64,000 nt of DNA from Mycobacterium sp. E787 (GTDB lineage Bacteria; Actinomycetota; Actinomycetes; Mycobacteriales; Mycobacteriaceae): positions 62,001 to 126,000 of the forward strand of contig NZ_LZKL01000025.1 in NCBI RefSeq assembly GCF_001668725.1, in the 5' to 3' direction. Each line of letters starts with the position of its first letter. The stretch's first letter is position 1. Below, piece by piece: positions 16,285 through 25,698 of the stretch. Below the pieces are notes generated by a model. The model was not told where the DNA came from. It saw only the letters and a program-made list of their open reading frames with translations, and searched no databases. The translations under genes and the position numbers were made by a program.

Positions 16285-18003
16285 ATGGGATTCATGTCAC
16301 CGGAGCTCCCGGACGTCGACCCCGACACCTGGCGGGCGTTGCCACGGGCAACGCGACTGCAGGTGGTGACCCGGCATTGGGCGGAACACGGCTTCGGCAC
16401 CCCGTCCGCGGTGTACCTGCTGTACCTGCTCAAGATCGCCCTGTACGTCGCGGTGCCCGCCGCGATCATCTCGCTCACCCCGGGGCTGGGTGGGCTGGGC
16501 CGCATCGGCGACTGGTGGGCGCAGCCGATCGTGTATCAGAAGTTCGTCGTCTTCACGCTGCTGTTCGAGGTTCTCGGCTTCGGGTGCGGGTCGGGCCCGC
16601 TGACCGGGCGGTTCATGCCGCCGGTCGGCGGATTCCTGTACTGGTTGCGGCCCAACACGATTCGGCTGCCGCCCTGGCCGGGCAAGGTGCCGTTCACCGG
16701 CGGCGACACCCGCACGGTCGTCGACGTCGTCCTCTATGCCGTTGTGCTGGGCGGCGGCGTGTGGGCGCTGCTGTCGCCCGGCCCCCTGATCGACCCCGTC
16801 CGGGTCGCGCCGACGATCGTCGCGCTGGCGGTGTTGGGTCTGCGCGACAAGACCATCTTCCTCGCCGCCCGCGGCGAGCACTACTGGCTGAAGCTGATCG
16901 TGTTCTTCTTCCCGTTCGCCGACCAGATCGCGGCATTCAAGATCATCATGCTCGGGTTGTGGTGGGGCGCGGCGACTTCCAAGCTCAACCACCATTTCCC
17001 CTACGTCGTGTCGGTGATGACGAGCAACAACGCGCTGCTGCGGAGCAGGCTGTTCAACCCGCTCAAGCACGCCCTGTACCTCGACCCGGTCCACGACCTG
17101 CGGCCGTCGTGGTTGCCCAAGGTGATGGCGCACGTCGGCGGCACCACGGCCGAATTCCTGGTCCCCGGGATCCTGGTGTTCATCGCCGACGGGCACCCGT
17201 GGCGGTGGTTCCTGATCGCGTTCATGGTGATCTTCCACCTCAACATCCTGTCCAACCTCCCGATGGGCGTGCCGTTGGAGTGGAACGTGTTCTTCATCTT
17301 CTCGCTGTTCTACCTGTTCGGTCACTACGGCGGGATCCACGCCGTCGACCTTTCCTCGCCGCTGCTGCTCGCCATTCTGATCGTCGCGCTCGCCGTGGTG
17401 CCTATCGCGGGAAACCTGTTCCCGCAGAAGATTTCGTTCCTCCCGGCGATGCGCTACTACGCGGGGAACTGGGCCACGAGTGTGTGGTGCTTCCGCGCGG
17501 GCGCCGAGGACAGGATCGAGGCAAGTGTCGTGAAGAGCTCTGCGCTGGTGGTGAATCAGCTGGCCAAGCTCTACGACGCGAACACCGCCGAGATCATGAG
17601 CGACAAGACGGCCGCCTTTCGCGCGATGCACACTCACGGCCGCGCGCTCAACGGATTGCTGCCGCGCGCGATCGACAACGAGGCCGACTACAGCATCCGC
17701 GAGGGGGAGATCGTCGCCGGGCCCCTGGTCGGATGGAACTTCGGCGAAGGCCACCTGCACAACGAGCAGCTGCTCGAGGCGGTGCAGCGGCGCTGCGGAT
17801 TCGCCGACGGGGACGTCCGCGTCATCGTGCTCGAGGGCCAACCGATCCACATCCAACGGCAGTGGTACCGCATCCTGGACGCCAAGGCCGGGCTGATCGA
17901 GGCGGGCTACGTCGAGGTCGCGGACATGCTGACCCGCCAGCCGTGGCCCGAGCCCGGTGACGAGTTCCCCGTCCACACCGCCACGCAGCGCGCCGCCCGT
18001 TGA
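16285..18003 (+). CDS. Multi-pass membrane protein, DUF3556-like (Rv1431-like)
   Basis: About 572 residues. The ATG at 16285 (MGFMSPELPDVDPDTW) has GAGG 6 bases upstream; an ATG at 16273 is a possible earlier start. The N-terminal two thirds contain about 8-10 hydrophobic segments (AVYLLYLLKIALYVAVPAAI; FVVFTLLFEVLGFG; LLLAILIVALAVVPIAGNLF). The last 160 residues are soluble, with GPLVGWNFGEGHLHNEQLLE and a histidine-containing stretch. Length and position suggest the Rv1431 family, annotated as DUF3556. Function is unknown. The soluble tail could bind a lipid or cofactor, but nothing in the motifs proves it. Confidence 0.8.
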   Translation: MGFMSPELPDVDPDTWRALPRATRLQVVTRHWAEHGFGTPSAVYLLYLLKIALYVAVPAAIISLTPGLGGLGRIGDWWAQPIVYQKFVVFTLLFEVLGFGCGSGPLTGRFMPPVGGFLYWLRPNTIRLPPWPGKVPFTGGDTRTVVDVVLYAVVLGGGVWALLSPGPLIDPVRVAPTIVALAVLGLRDKTIFLAARGEHYWLKLIVFFFPFADQIAAFKIIMLGLWWGAATSKLNHHFPYVVSVMTSNNALLRSRLFNPLKHALYLDPVHDLRPSWLPKVMAHVGGTTAEFLVPGILVFIADGHPWRWFLIAFMVIFHLNILSNLPMGVPLEWNVFFIFSLFYLFGHYGGIHAVDLSSPLLLAILIVALAVVPIAGNLFPQKISFLPAMRYYAGNWATSVWCFRAGAEDRIEASVVKSSALVVNQLAKLYDANTAEIMSDKTAAFRAMHTHGRALNGLLPRAIDNEADYSIREGEIVAGPLVGWNFGEGHLHNEQLLEAVQRRCGFADGDVRVIVLEGQPIHIQRQWYRILDAKAGLIEAGYVEVADMLTRQPWPEPGDEFPVHTATQRAAR

Positions 18004-18145
18004 CGGTCGATCGGCTGTGGCGGCTCGCCGTGGCCAAACCGTGACAGAGATTTGACCAATTACGTACGCGCCCTTGCCCTTCCGCTGGTCACGGCACGTT
18101 TAGCATCCCTATTACAACTGTGTCAGTTGAAAGGGAATGTGAGCC

Positions 18146-19024
18146 ATGCGGGCGGTTGTTCGGTGTGCGCTTGCCGTCGTCGGGATCGCTGCCAGCGTGG
18201 CTGCGGGGCCCGCCGACATCCGCTTCACCGCGGCGAGCCGGCCGTACGGCTCGGCCATCGCGTCGATATTGCCCGCGCGGGGCTCCGTGGTGGGGGTGGC
18301 GCACCCCGTGGTCGTGACCTTCAGCGCGCCGGTCGCCGACCGGCATGCCGCCGAGCGCGCCGTCCACGTCGCATCGGCGCCCCCGATGACCGGCAGGTAC
18401 GAATGGCTCGACGACGACGTGGTGCGGTGGGTTCCCGACCGGTACTGGCCGGCGCACAGCACGGTGGCGCTCTCGGTGGGCGGCGTGGCCACGCAATTTC
18501 AGACGGGGCCCACCGTCCTCGGCGTCGCCAACATCGCCGATCACACGTTCAGGGTGAGCATCGACGGGGTCGACTCGGGACCGCCGCCGTCGCTGCCGGC
18601 GCCGCACCACCGGCCCCACTGGGGTGAAGCGGGCGTGCTGCCTGCCTCGATGGGCAGGCCGGAGTACCCGACGCCGGTCGGCTCCTACACCGTCCTGTCC
18701 AAGGAACGCACGGTGATCATGGACTCGAGCAGCGTCGGTATCCCCGTCGACGATCCCGACGGTTACCGGATTCCGGTGGACTACGCCGTCCGCATCACCG
18801 GCCGCGGCCTCTTCGTCCATTCGGCCCCGTGGGCCGTCAACGCGATGGGACTGGAGAATGTCAGCCACGGCTGCATCAGCCTGAGCCCCGAGGACGCGGA
18901 GTGGTACTTCAACACCGTCCACGTCGGGGATCCGGTGATCGTCGAGGACCGCCAACAGCCGGCCCCACAACCGGACCCGCAACGGCAGAAGCCGCCGCTG
19001 CTCTGGGAGGCTCCGCCCAGCTGA
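18146..19024 (+). CDS. L,D-transpeptidase (YkuD domain), LdtMt3/Rv1433-like
   Basis: A 292-residue exported peptidoglycan cross-linking enzyme that makes 3-3 (meso-DAP to meso-DAP) bonds. The N terminus is a signal sequence (MRAVVRCALAVVGIAASVAA). An Ig-like domain follows, about residues 40-125 (PARGSVVGVAHPVVVTFSAP). The YkuD catalytic domain carries the conserved HSAPWAVNAMG and NVSHGCISLS, with nucleophile Cys243. The Pro/Gln-rich tail (PQPDPQRQKPPLL) lies after the catalytic domain. There is no lipobox Cys, so it is secreted or anchored by its N terminus. The ribosome site is GAAAGGGA. A strong bidirectional hairpin follows at 19063. Position and architecture match M. tuberculosis Rv1433 (LdtMt3). 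Confidence 0.92.
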   Translation: MRAVVRCALAVVGIAASVAAGPADIRFTAASRPYGSAIASILPARGSVVGVAHPVVVTFSAPVADRHAAERAVHVASAPPMTGRYEWLDDDVVRWVPDRYWPAHSTVALSVGGVATQFQTGPTVLGVANIADHTFRVSIDGVDSGPPPSLPAPHHRPHWGEAGVLPASMGRPEYPTPVGSYTVLSKERTVIMDSSSVGIPVDDPDGYRIPVDYAVRITGRGLFVHSAPWAVNAMGLENVSHGCISLSPEDAEWYFNTVHVGDPVIVEDRQQPAPQPDPQRQKPPLLWEAPPS

Positions 19025-19062
19025 CGTGCGAATGCGCGCGTTGCCGGACCCCCGCATACGAA

Positions 19063-19094
19063 ACGGACCCGCTGTAGCTAACCAGCGGGTCCGT
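19063..19094. terminator. Bidirectional hairpin terminator
   Basis: ACGGACCCGCTG (19063-19074) pairs perfectly with CAGCGGGTCCGT (19083-19094) around an 8-base loop. It lies between the convergent L,D-transpeptidase and Pro-Gly-Val-rich genes. Confidence 0.8.
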
Positions 19095-19111
19095 CAGGCG
19101 CGGAACCGACC

Positions 19112-19864
19112 TCAGTGCGCGGGGCCGGGTGCGATCGGCTGGCCGGGCGCGGGACCCCCGGCCGGCGGCGCGGCGACCGGGTCGCCCTTACCGGTCCCGG
19201 CCATGTCGATGATGGGAGCAGCGGCCGGCGCCGCGCCCTCGACGGGACCACCGGCCAGCGCGATCAGCGGAGCGCCGACCGGGACGACCGGCACCGGCGC
19301 ACCCACGGGGATCGGCGCACCCACGGGAATCGGCGCACCTATCGGAACGGGCGCACCCACGGGGATGGGGGCGCCGACCGGAACCGGCGCACCCACCGGA
19401 ACCGGGGCACCCACGGGCACCGGCGCACCCACGGGCACCGGCGCGCCGACGGGCACGGGCGCGGCGGCAGGCACCGGCGGCCCGAGCGCGATCAGCGGAG
19501 CACCGGCCGGCACCACCGGAACCGGCCCGGGCGCGACCACCGGAACACCGGACATGTCAGTGAGCGGGGCGCTACTCGTGCAGACCGTGGCGGCCGGTGC
19601 CGGTCCGCCGGCCGCGGGTGCGCCGGCCGCCGTTCCGCCCGCCGCGGGTCCGACCGCTCCCGGCGCGCCCGCGACCAGCGGTCCACCGGCGGCCGCCGGT
19701 CCGCCCGCTGCGGGCGCGCCCGCCTCGCCCGACTGTCCCTGGATGCACGCGTAGCCACCGGTTTTGAGCGGGGCGGCCGCCACATCCGGGCTCAACGCTA
19801 TAGCGGCCCCGCACAGCCCGGCGATGGCGCCAACCGTGATGTTGAACCGATCAAAGCCCGTCAT
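19112..19864 (-). CDS. Secreted Pro-Gly-Val-rich repeat protein (Rv1435c-like)
   Basis: About 250 residues. The ATG at 19864 (MTGFDRFNITVGAIAGLCGA) follows an AAGGAG ribosome site at good spacing; an ATG 27 bases upstream is less likely. A signal peptide (about residues 1-32, ending SPDVAAAP) is followed by KTGGYACIQGQSG and then low-complexity Ala-Gly-Pro. The centre is a run of VPVGAP hexapeptides encoded by an 18-base DNA repeat (19296-19475). No enzyme motif is present. It corresponds in place and composition to Rv1435c. A surface or cell-wall matrix role is plausible but unproven. Repeat number may vary between strains. Confidence 0.85.
   Translation of the reverse strand: MTGFDRFNITVGAIAGLCGAAIALSPDVAAAPLKTGGYACIQGQSGEAGAPAAGGPAAAGGPLVAGAPGAVGPAAGGTAAGAPAAGGPAPAATVCTSSAPLTDMSGVPVVAPGPVPVVPAGAPLIALGPPVPAAAPVPVGAPVPVGAPVPVGAPVPVGAPVPVGAPIPVGAPVPIGAPIPVGAPIPVGAPVPVVPVGAPLIALAGGPVEGAAPAAAPIIDMAGTGKGDPVAAPPAGGPAPGQPIAPGPAH
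19296..19475 (-). repeat. Tandem 18-base repeat coding for VPVGAP hexapeptides
   Basis: Ten consecutive 18-base units of the form ggcgcacccacgggnacn tile exactly from 19296 to 19475. Units 7 and 8 are nearly identical and the outer units diverge. All are in frame with the Pro-Gly-Val-rich gene. Confidence 0.85.
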
Positions 19865-20100
19865 CAACCTCGACTCCTTAAGCATTCGCAATCAAATCCG
19901 GCAGCGTGACCGCACAGCCACACCGCGGCCGTGTCGAATGTATGGCTTGCCGTCGCTATTGGACACGCGACGATTCGGGGGCTTATCGAACCGATACAAA
20001 GGAGACACGCTCCGGTGACCGCAGCCGAGTGAACCTGGCCAGGGGCGGTGCAGGAGCCCGCGCTGTTACCGGCGCGCGGCGGCGCTTCCTGCTGATCTAG

Positions 20101-21192
<1,092 letters not shown>

Positions 21193-21194
21193 TC

Positions 21195-22421
21195 GTGTCT
21201 GTACCAAGCCTGGAAGACCTTCTGGCCGAAGGGGTTTCGGGCCGCGGCGTGCTGGTGCGCTCCGACCTGAACGTCCCCCTCGACGAGGACGGCGCCATCA
21301 CCGACGCCGGCCGCATCAGCGCGTCCGTGCCGACGTTGCGGGCGCTTCTCGAGGCCGGCGCCAAGGTCGTGGTCACCGCGCACCTCGGCCGTCCCAAGAA
21401 CGGGCCCGACCCGAAGTTCTCGCTGGCGCCGGTCGCCGCGGCGCTCGGCGACCAGCTCGGCCGGCACGTCCAGCTGGCCGGCGATGTCGTCGGAGGTGAC
21501 GCGCTGGCCCGTGCCGAGGGGCTGACCGACGGCGACATCCTGCTGCTGGAGAACATCCGCTTCGATCCGCGAGAAACCAGCAAGGACGACGGCGAGCGGT
21601 TGGCGCTGGCCCGGCAACTGGCCGAATTGGTCTCGCCCGACGGCGCTTTCGTCTCCGACGGCTTCGGGGTGGTGCACCGCAAGCAGGCCTCGGTGTACGA
21701 CGTGGCCACCCTGCTGCCGCACTACGCCGGCACGCTGGTGGCCGAGGAGATCCGGGTGCTGGAGCAGCTGACCAGCTCGACCAAGCGCCCCTACGCGGTG
21801 GTGCTCGGCGGGTCGAAGGTGTCCGACAAGCTCGGCGTGATCGAGTCGCTGGCGACGAAGGCCGACAGCATCGTGATCGGCGGCGGCATGTGCTTCACTT
21901 TCCTTGCCGCACAGGGTCTTTCGGTGGGCACCTCGCTGCTCGAGAACGAGATGGTCGACACCTGTCACAGGTTGTGCGAGACGCACGCCGACGTGCTGCA
22001 CGTACCGGTGGACATCGTCGTGGCGGAGAAGTTCGACGCCGACTCGCCACCCAAAACCGTGGCGGCTGACCGGATTCCGCAAGACAGGATGGGCCTCGAC
22101 ATCGGCCCCGAATCGGTCCGGCGGTTCGCGGCCCTGCTGTCCAACGCGCAAACCATCTTCTGGAACGGCCCGATGGGCGTGTTCGAGTTCCCGGCCTTCG
22201 CCGCGGGGACCAGGGGCATCGCCCAGGCGATCGCCGAGGCGACGCGCAAGGGCGCGTTCAGCGTGGTGGGCGGCGGGGACTCCGCGGCCGCGGTGCGCGC
22301 GCTCGGCATCCCCGAGGGTGACTTTTCGCACATCTCCACCGGCGGCGGCGCGTCGCTGGAGTACCTGGAGGGCAAGACGCTGCCGGGCATCGAGGTGCTG
22401 GGCCGGCCGCAGCCTTCTTGA
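21195..22421 (+). CDS. pgk: Phosphoglycerate kinase
   Basis: A 408-residue monomeric kinase transferring phosphate from 1,3-bisphosphoglycerate to ADP. The GTG at 21195 ([20 protein letters not shown]) starts 2 bases after gap. The N-terminal substrate-binding signature [12 protein letters not shown] is present. The nucleotide-binding C-terminal domain includes [14 protein letters not shown] and the end block [35 protein letters not shown]. Length matches the family. It is co-transcribed with gap and tpiA. Confidence 0.97.
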   Translation: MSVPSLEDLLAEGVSGRGVLVRSDLNVPLDEDGAITDAGRISASVPTLRALLEAGAKVVVTAHLGRPKNGPDPKFSLAPVAAALGDQLGRHVQLAGDVVGGDALARAEGLTDGDILLLENIRFDPRETSKDDGERLALARQLAELVSPDGAFVSDGFGVVHRKQASVYDVATLLPHYAGTLVAEEIRVLEQLTSSTKRPYAVVLGGSKVSDKLGVIESLATKADSIVIGGGMCFTFLAAQGLSVGTSLLENEMVDTCHRLCETHADVLHVPVDIVVAEKFDADSPPKTVAADRIPQDRMGLDIGPESVRRFAALLSNAQTIFWNGPMGVFEFPAFAAGTRGIAQAIAEATRKGAFSVVGGGDSAAAVRALGIPEGDFSHISTGGGASLEYLEGKTLPGIEVLGRPQPS

Positions 22422-22450
22422 AGCCAAGTTGAGCCAAGCGAAGGAGACTC

Positions 22451-23236
22451 GTGAGCCGCAAGCCACTGATCGCCGGCAACTGGAAGATGAACCTCAATCA
22501 CTTCGAGGCCATCGCGCTGGTGCAAAAGGTCGCGTTCGCGCTGCCGGACAAGTACTACGACAAGGTCGACGTCACGGTGCTCCCGCCGTTCACCGACCTG
22601 CGCAGCGTGCAGACCCTGGTGGACGGCGACAAGCTGCGGCTGACCTACGGCGCCCAGGACCTGTCGCCGCACGACTCGGGCGCCTACACCGGTGACATCA
22701 GCGGCGCCTTCCTCGCCAAGCTCGGCTGCAGCTTCGTCGTGGTCGGGCACTCCGAGCGGCGCACGTACCACCACGAGGACGACGCGCTGGTGGCCGCCAA
22801 GGCGGCCGCCGCGCTCAAGCACGAGCTCACCCCGATCGTGTGCATCGGCGAACACCTCGACGTCCGGGAAGCCGGCAATCACGTGCCGCACTGCGAGGAG
22901 CAGCTACGCGGCTCGCTGGCGGGCCTGTCGGCCGAGCAGCTCGGCAAGGTCGTCGTCGCCTACGAGCCGGTCTGGGCGATCGGAACCGGCCGGGTGGCCA
23001 GCGCGTCCGATGCTCAAGAGGTGTGCGCGGCGGTCCGGAAGGAGTTGGCCTCGCTGGCGCCGCCGGAGGTCGCCGACGCCGTGCGGGTGCTCTACGGCGG
23101 CTCGGTGAACGCCAAGAACATCGGCGACATCGTCGCGCAGGCCGACATCGACGGCGCCCTGGTCGGCGGCGCGTCGCTGGACGGCGAGCAGTTCGCGACG
23201 CTGGCCGCCATCGCCGCCGGCGGGCCGCTCCCGTGA
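22451..23236 (+). CDS. tpiA: Triose-phosphate isomerase
   Basis: A 261-residue TIM-barrel enzyme interconverting dihydroxyacetone phosphate and glyceraldehyde 3-phosphate. It starts [17 protein letters not shown] with the catalytic Lys. The electrophilic His is in VVVGHSERR. The catalytic Glu motif [15 protein letters not shown] is followed by the phosphate-binding loops YGGSVNAKN and [18 protein letters not shown] ribosome site precedes the GTG. It is the third gene of the glycolytic operon, 29 bases after pgk. Confidence 0.98.
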   Translation: MSRKPLIAGNWKMNLNHFEAIALVQKVAFALPDKYYDKVDVTVLPPFTDLRSVQTLVDGDKLRLTYGAQDLSPHDSGAYTGDISGAFLAKLGCSFVVVGHSERRTYHHEDDALVAAKAAAALKHELTPIVCIGEHLDVREAGNHVPHCEEQLRGSLAGLSAEQLGKVVVAYEPVWAIGTGRVASASDAQEVCAAVRKELASLAPPEVADAVRVLYGGSVNAKNIGDIVAQADIDGALVGGASLDGEQFATLAAIAAGGPLP

Positions 23237-23253
23237 CGGCGCGGCGGCCCCGG

Positions 23254-23259
23254 TAGGCT
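23254..23259 (+). promoter_or_regulatory. -10 element for secG
   Basis: TAGGCT ends 7 bases before the secG ATG, with no Shine-Dalgarno between. secG may have its own leaderless transcript besides read-through from tpiA. Confidence 0.4.
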
Positions 23260-23266
23260 TGCCCCC

Positions 23267-23500
23267 ATGCAATTGGCTCTGCAGATCACCCTGGTGGTCA
23301 CCAGCATCCTGGTGGTGTTGCTGGTGTTGCTGCACCGCGCCAAGGGTGGCGGCCTGTCGACGCTGTTCGGCGGCGGCGTGCAGTCGAGCCTGTCCGGGTC
23401 GACGGTGGTGGAGAAGAACCTCGACCGGCTGACGGTGTTCATCGTGGGCATCTGGCTGGTGTGCATCATCGGCATGGCCCTGCTGATCAAGTACCGCTGA
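23267..23500 (+). CDS. secG: Preprotein translocase subunit SecG
   Basis: SecG assists SecYE in moving preproteins across the inner membrane. The 77-residue product has two hydrophobic segments (ALQITLVVTSILVVLLVLLH; LTVFIVGIWLVCIIGMALLI) joined by the family's Gly-rich loop with KGGGLSTLFGGG. It lies 30 bases after tpiA, as in other mycobacteria. Its last 14 bases overlap the 3' end of the convergent APC transporter gene. Confidence 0.95.
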   Translation: MQLALQITLVVTSILVVLLVLLHRAKGGGLSTLFGGGVQSSLSGSTVVEKNLDRLTVFIVGIWLVCIIGMALLIKYR

Positions 23501-25523
23501 CCCCGCTGGCCGCGCGCGCTTCGCTCGACGCGGCGCGGTCGATCCCGCTGCGGACGTCGCCGGCTCGATATTCGATGCGGGACAGATCCCGGCGCTCGGA
23601 CGAACGCAGTTGCCACGGCACGCTGGTGACCATGACGCCCGGCTCGAAGAGCAGGCGCCCCTTGAGCCGCCACGAGCTCTGGTTGTGCAACAGGTTCTCC
23701 CACCAACGGCCGACGACGTATTCGGGGATGTACACGTTGATGACGTCCCGGGGCGCGCCGTTGCGCAGCCGCTTGATGTAGTCGACGACGGGTCGGGTGA
23801 TCTCGCGATAGGGCGATTCGATGACCTTCAGCGGTACGTCGACGCTCAGGTTCTCCCAATCCTCGACCAACGCCGTGGTATCGGGTTCGTCGACCTTCAC
23901 CGTCAACGCGGTGAGCGTGTCGGGATTGGTCGCCCGGGCGAACATGACCGCGCGCAGGGTCGGCTTGTGCCAACTCGAGACCAGCACGATCGCATGCACC
24001 CGGCTCGGCCGGACCTGCTCGTCTTCGTCCTCGATGCGCAGCTCCGAGCCCACGGCGGCGTAATGCCGTCGGATGCCCGTCATCAGCAGGCACAGCACCG
24101 GGATCGCGATCACCACAAGATAGGCGCCATGGGTGAATTTGGTCACCATCACCACGACCAGGACGACACCGGTGAGGCAGGCGCCGAACGCGTTGATGGC
24201 CCGCGCGCGGTTGACCTTGAGCCGTTGCGCTCGGGTGTCGGCGTCGCGCAGTGCGCGGTTCCAATGCCACACCATGCCCGTCTGGCACAACGTGAAAGAG
24301 GTGAACACGCCCAGGATGTAGAGCTGGATCAGCCGGGTCGTCGAACCATCGAACGCGTAGATCAGCCCGCCGGCGATCGCGGCGAGCAGAAGGATGCCAT
24401 TGGAAAACGCGAGCCGGTCACCGCGGGTGTGCAGTTGCCGCGGCAGGTAACGATCCTGCGCGAGGATCGAGCCCAGGAGCGGAAATCCGTTGTAAGCGGT
24501 GTTGGCGGCCAGGATCAGGATCAGCGCCGTCGCGGCCTGCAGGTAGTAGAACATCACGCTGTTGTTGCCGAACACCGCGGCGGAGATCTGCGCGATCACC
24601 GTGCGCTGCGGGTCCCGGTTGCAATCGCCGTGAAACCCGATGAGATCGCAGGTGTTTTCCACGACACGCGTGTGCGCGATCAACGCCAGCGCGGTCACGC
24701 CGACAAACATCGTGATCGCCAGCGCTCCCATCGCGGACATCGTCCGTGCGGCGTTGAGCGCCTTGGGTTTCCGGAACGCCGGCACCCCGTTGGAGATCGC
24801 CTCCACGCCAGTGAGCGCGGTGCACCCGGACGAAAACGCGCGCAGCGCCAGCAGGGCGATCGCGAGCAGGGTGAGGCCCGACTGCTCGGCGTGGATGCCG
24901 TAGTGTGCGCTCTCGGCCTGCGGCGCGTCGCCGAGAAGAGTGCGAACCACGCCGATGACGATCATCAGCAGCACGCCGGCGACGAAGGCGTAGGTCGGCA
25001 CGGCGAAGGCCCGGCCGGACTCGCGGACGCCACGGAGGTTCATCGCGGTCAACACCAGGATGAACCCCAAATTGACCGCTACCCGGTACGGATTCAGTTC
25101 GGGCACAGCGGAAATGATGTTGTCCACCCCCGCCGCGACGGACACCGCCACCGTCATGACGTAGTCCACCAGCAGCGCAGCCGCCACCACCAGCCCCGCG
25201 CGCGGCCCCAGGTTCCGGGAGGCGACCTCGTACGACCCGCCACCGCTGGGATAGGCCTGCACCACCTGCCGGTAGGACAACACCACGACGGCGAGCAGCA
25301 GCACCACCGCGGCGGCGATCCACGGCGTCAGGTACAGGTAGCTGAGGCCGCCGAGGGTCAGGATCAACAGGATCTCTTGTGTGGCGTAGGCCACGGAGGA
25401 CAACGGGTCGCTCGCGAAGATCGCCAAGGCGATTCGCTTGGGCAACAGCGTGTGGTGCAGTCGGTCGCTGCGAAAAGGCCGACCCACGATCAGGCGCTTG
25501 ACCAGCGAAGTCGGTGACGACAC
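23487..25523 (-). CDS. APC-superfamily permease with soluble C-terminal domain (Rv2690c-like)
   Basis: About 678 residues. I choose the GTG at 25521-25523 (MSSPTSLVKRLIVGRPFRSD), which follows a TACGCT -10 element by 6 bases. Roughly 12 membrane segments span residues 40-470, opening with ALAIFASDPLSSVAYATQEI, typical of amino-acid/polyamine/organocation transporters. The last 200 residues are soluble (HAIVLVSSWHKPTLRAVMFA; INVYIPEYVVGRWWENLLHN) and resemble a universal-stress-like regulatory domain. The substrate is unknown: amino acid or a cation are both possible. It converges on secG with a 14-base overlap and is divergent from ppc. It is not in the corresponding M. tuberculosis interval. 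Confidence 0.85.
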   Translation of the reverse strand: MSSPTSLVKRLIVGRPFRSDRLHHTLLPKRIALAIFASDPLSSVAYATQEILLILTLGGLSYLYLTPWIAAAVVLLLAVVVLSYRQVVQAYPSGGGSYEVASRNLGPRAGLVVAAALLVDYVMTVAVSVAAGVDNIISAVPELNPYRVAVNLGFILVLTAMNLRGVRESGRAFAVPTYAFVAGVLLMIVIGVVRTLLGDAPQAESAHYGIHAEQSGLTLLAIALLALRAFSSGCTALTGVEAISNGVPAFRKPKALNAARTMSAMGALAITMFVGVTALALIAHTRVVENTCDLIGFHGDCNRDPQRTVIAQISAAVFGNNSVMFYYLQAATALILILAANTAYNGFPLLGSILAQDRYLPRQLHTRGDRLAFSNGILLLAAIAGGLIYAFDGSTTRLIQLYILGVFTSFTLCQTGMVWHWNRALRDADTRAQRLKVNRARAINAFGACLTGVVLVVVMVTKFTHGAYLVVIAIPVLCLLMTGIRRHYAAVGSELRIEDEDEQVRPSRVHAIVLVSSWHKPTLRAVMFARATNPDTLTALTVKVDEPDTTALVEDWENLSVDVPLKVIESPYREITRPVVDYIKRLRNGAPRDVINVYIPEYVVGRWWENLLHNQSSWRLKGRLLFEPGVMVTSVPWQLRSSERRDLSRIEYRAGDVRSGIDRAASSEARAASGVSGT

Positions 25524-25529
25524 GGTAGG

Positions 25530-25535
25530 AGCGTA
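25530..25535 (-). promoter_or_regulatory. -10 element for the APC permease gene
   Basis: Read on the - strand the hexamer is TACGCT, 6 bases before the GTG start. It supports that start and a leaderless mRNA. Confidence 0.45.
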
Positions 25536-25698
25536 GTGGCGAATCCGCGCACGCGACCGCCGAGAGCCGTAGAGATTCCGTAAAAGTTCGGCCCGGGACC
25601 GTCTAGCTTTCGCAAGCGCCGCCTCCGCGGCCGGGCCGCCGTCGTAACATGCGCCGCCTCGGCGGGCGCACGACGTGTTTCGCACCGATACTGGACGC

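Noticed and set aside
19296-19475. CRISPR-like array
   Set aside because: Units are contiguous 18-base in-frame coding repeats with no spacers and no cas genes.
23693-23702. AACAGGTT as a KstR operator
   Set aside because: It lies inside the APC coding region and lacks the TAGAAC context; likewise a match near 34404 inside tkt.
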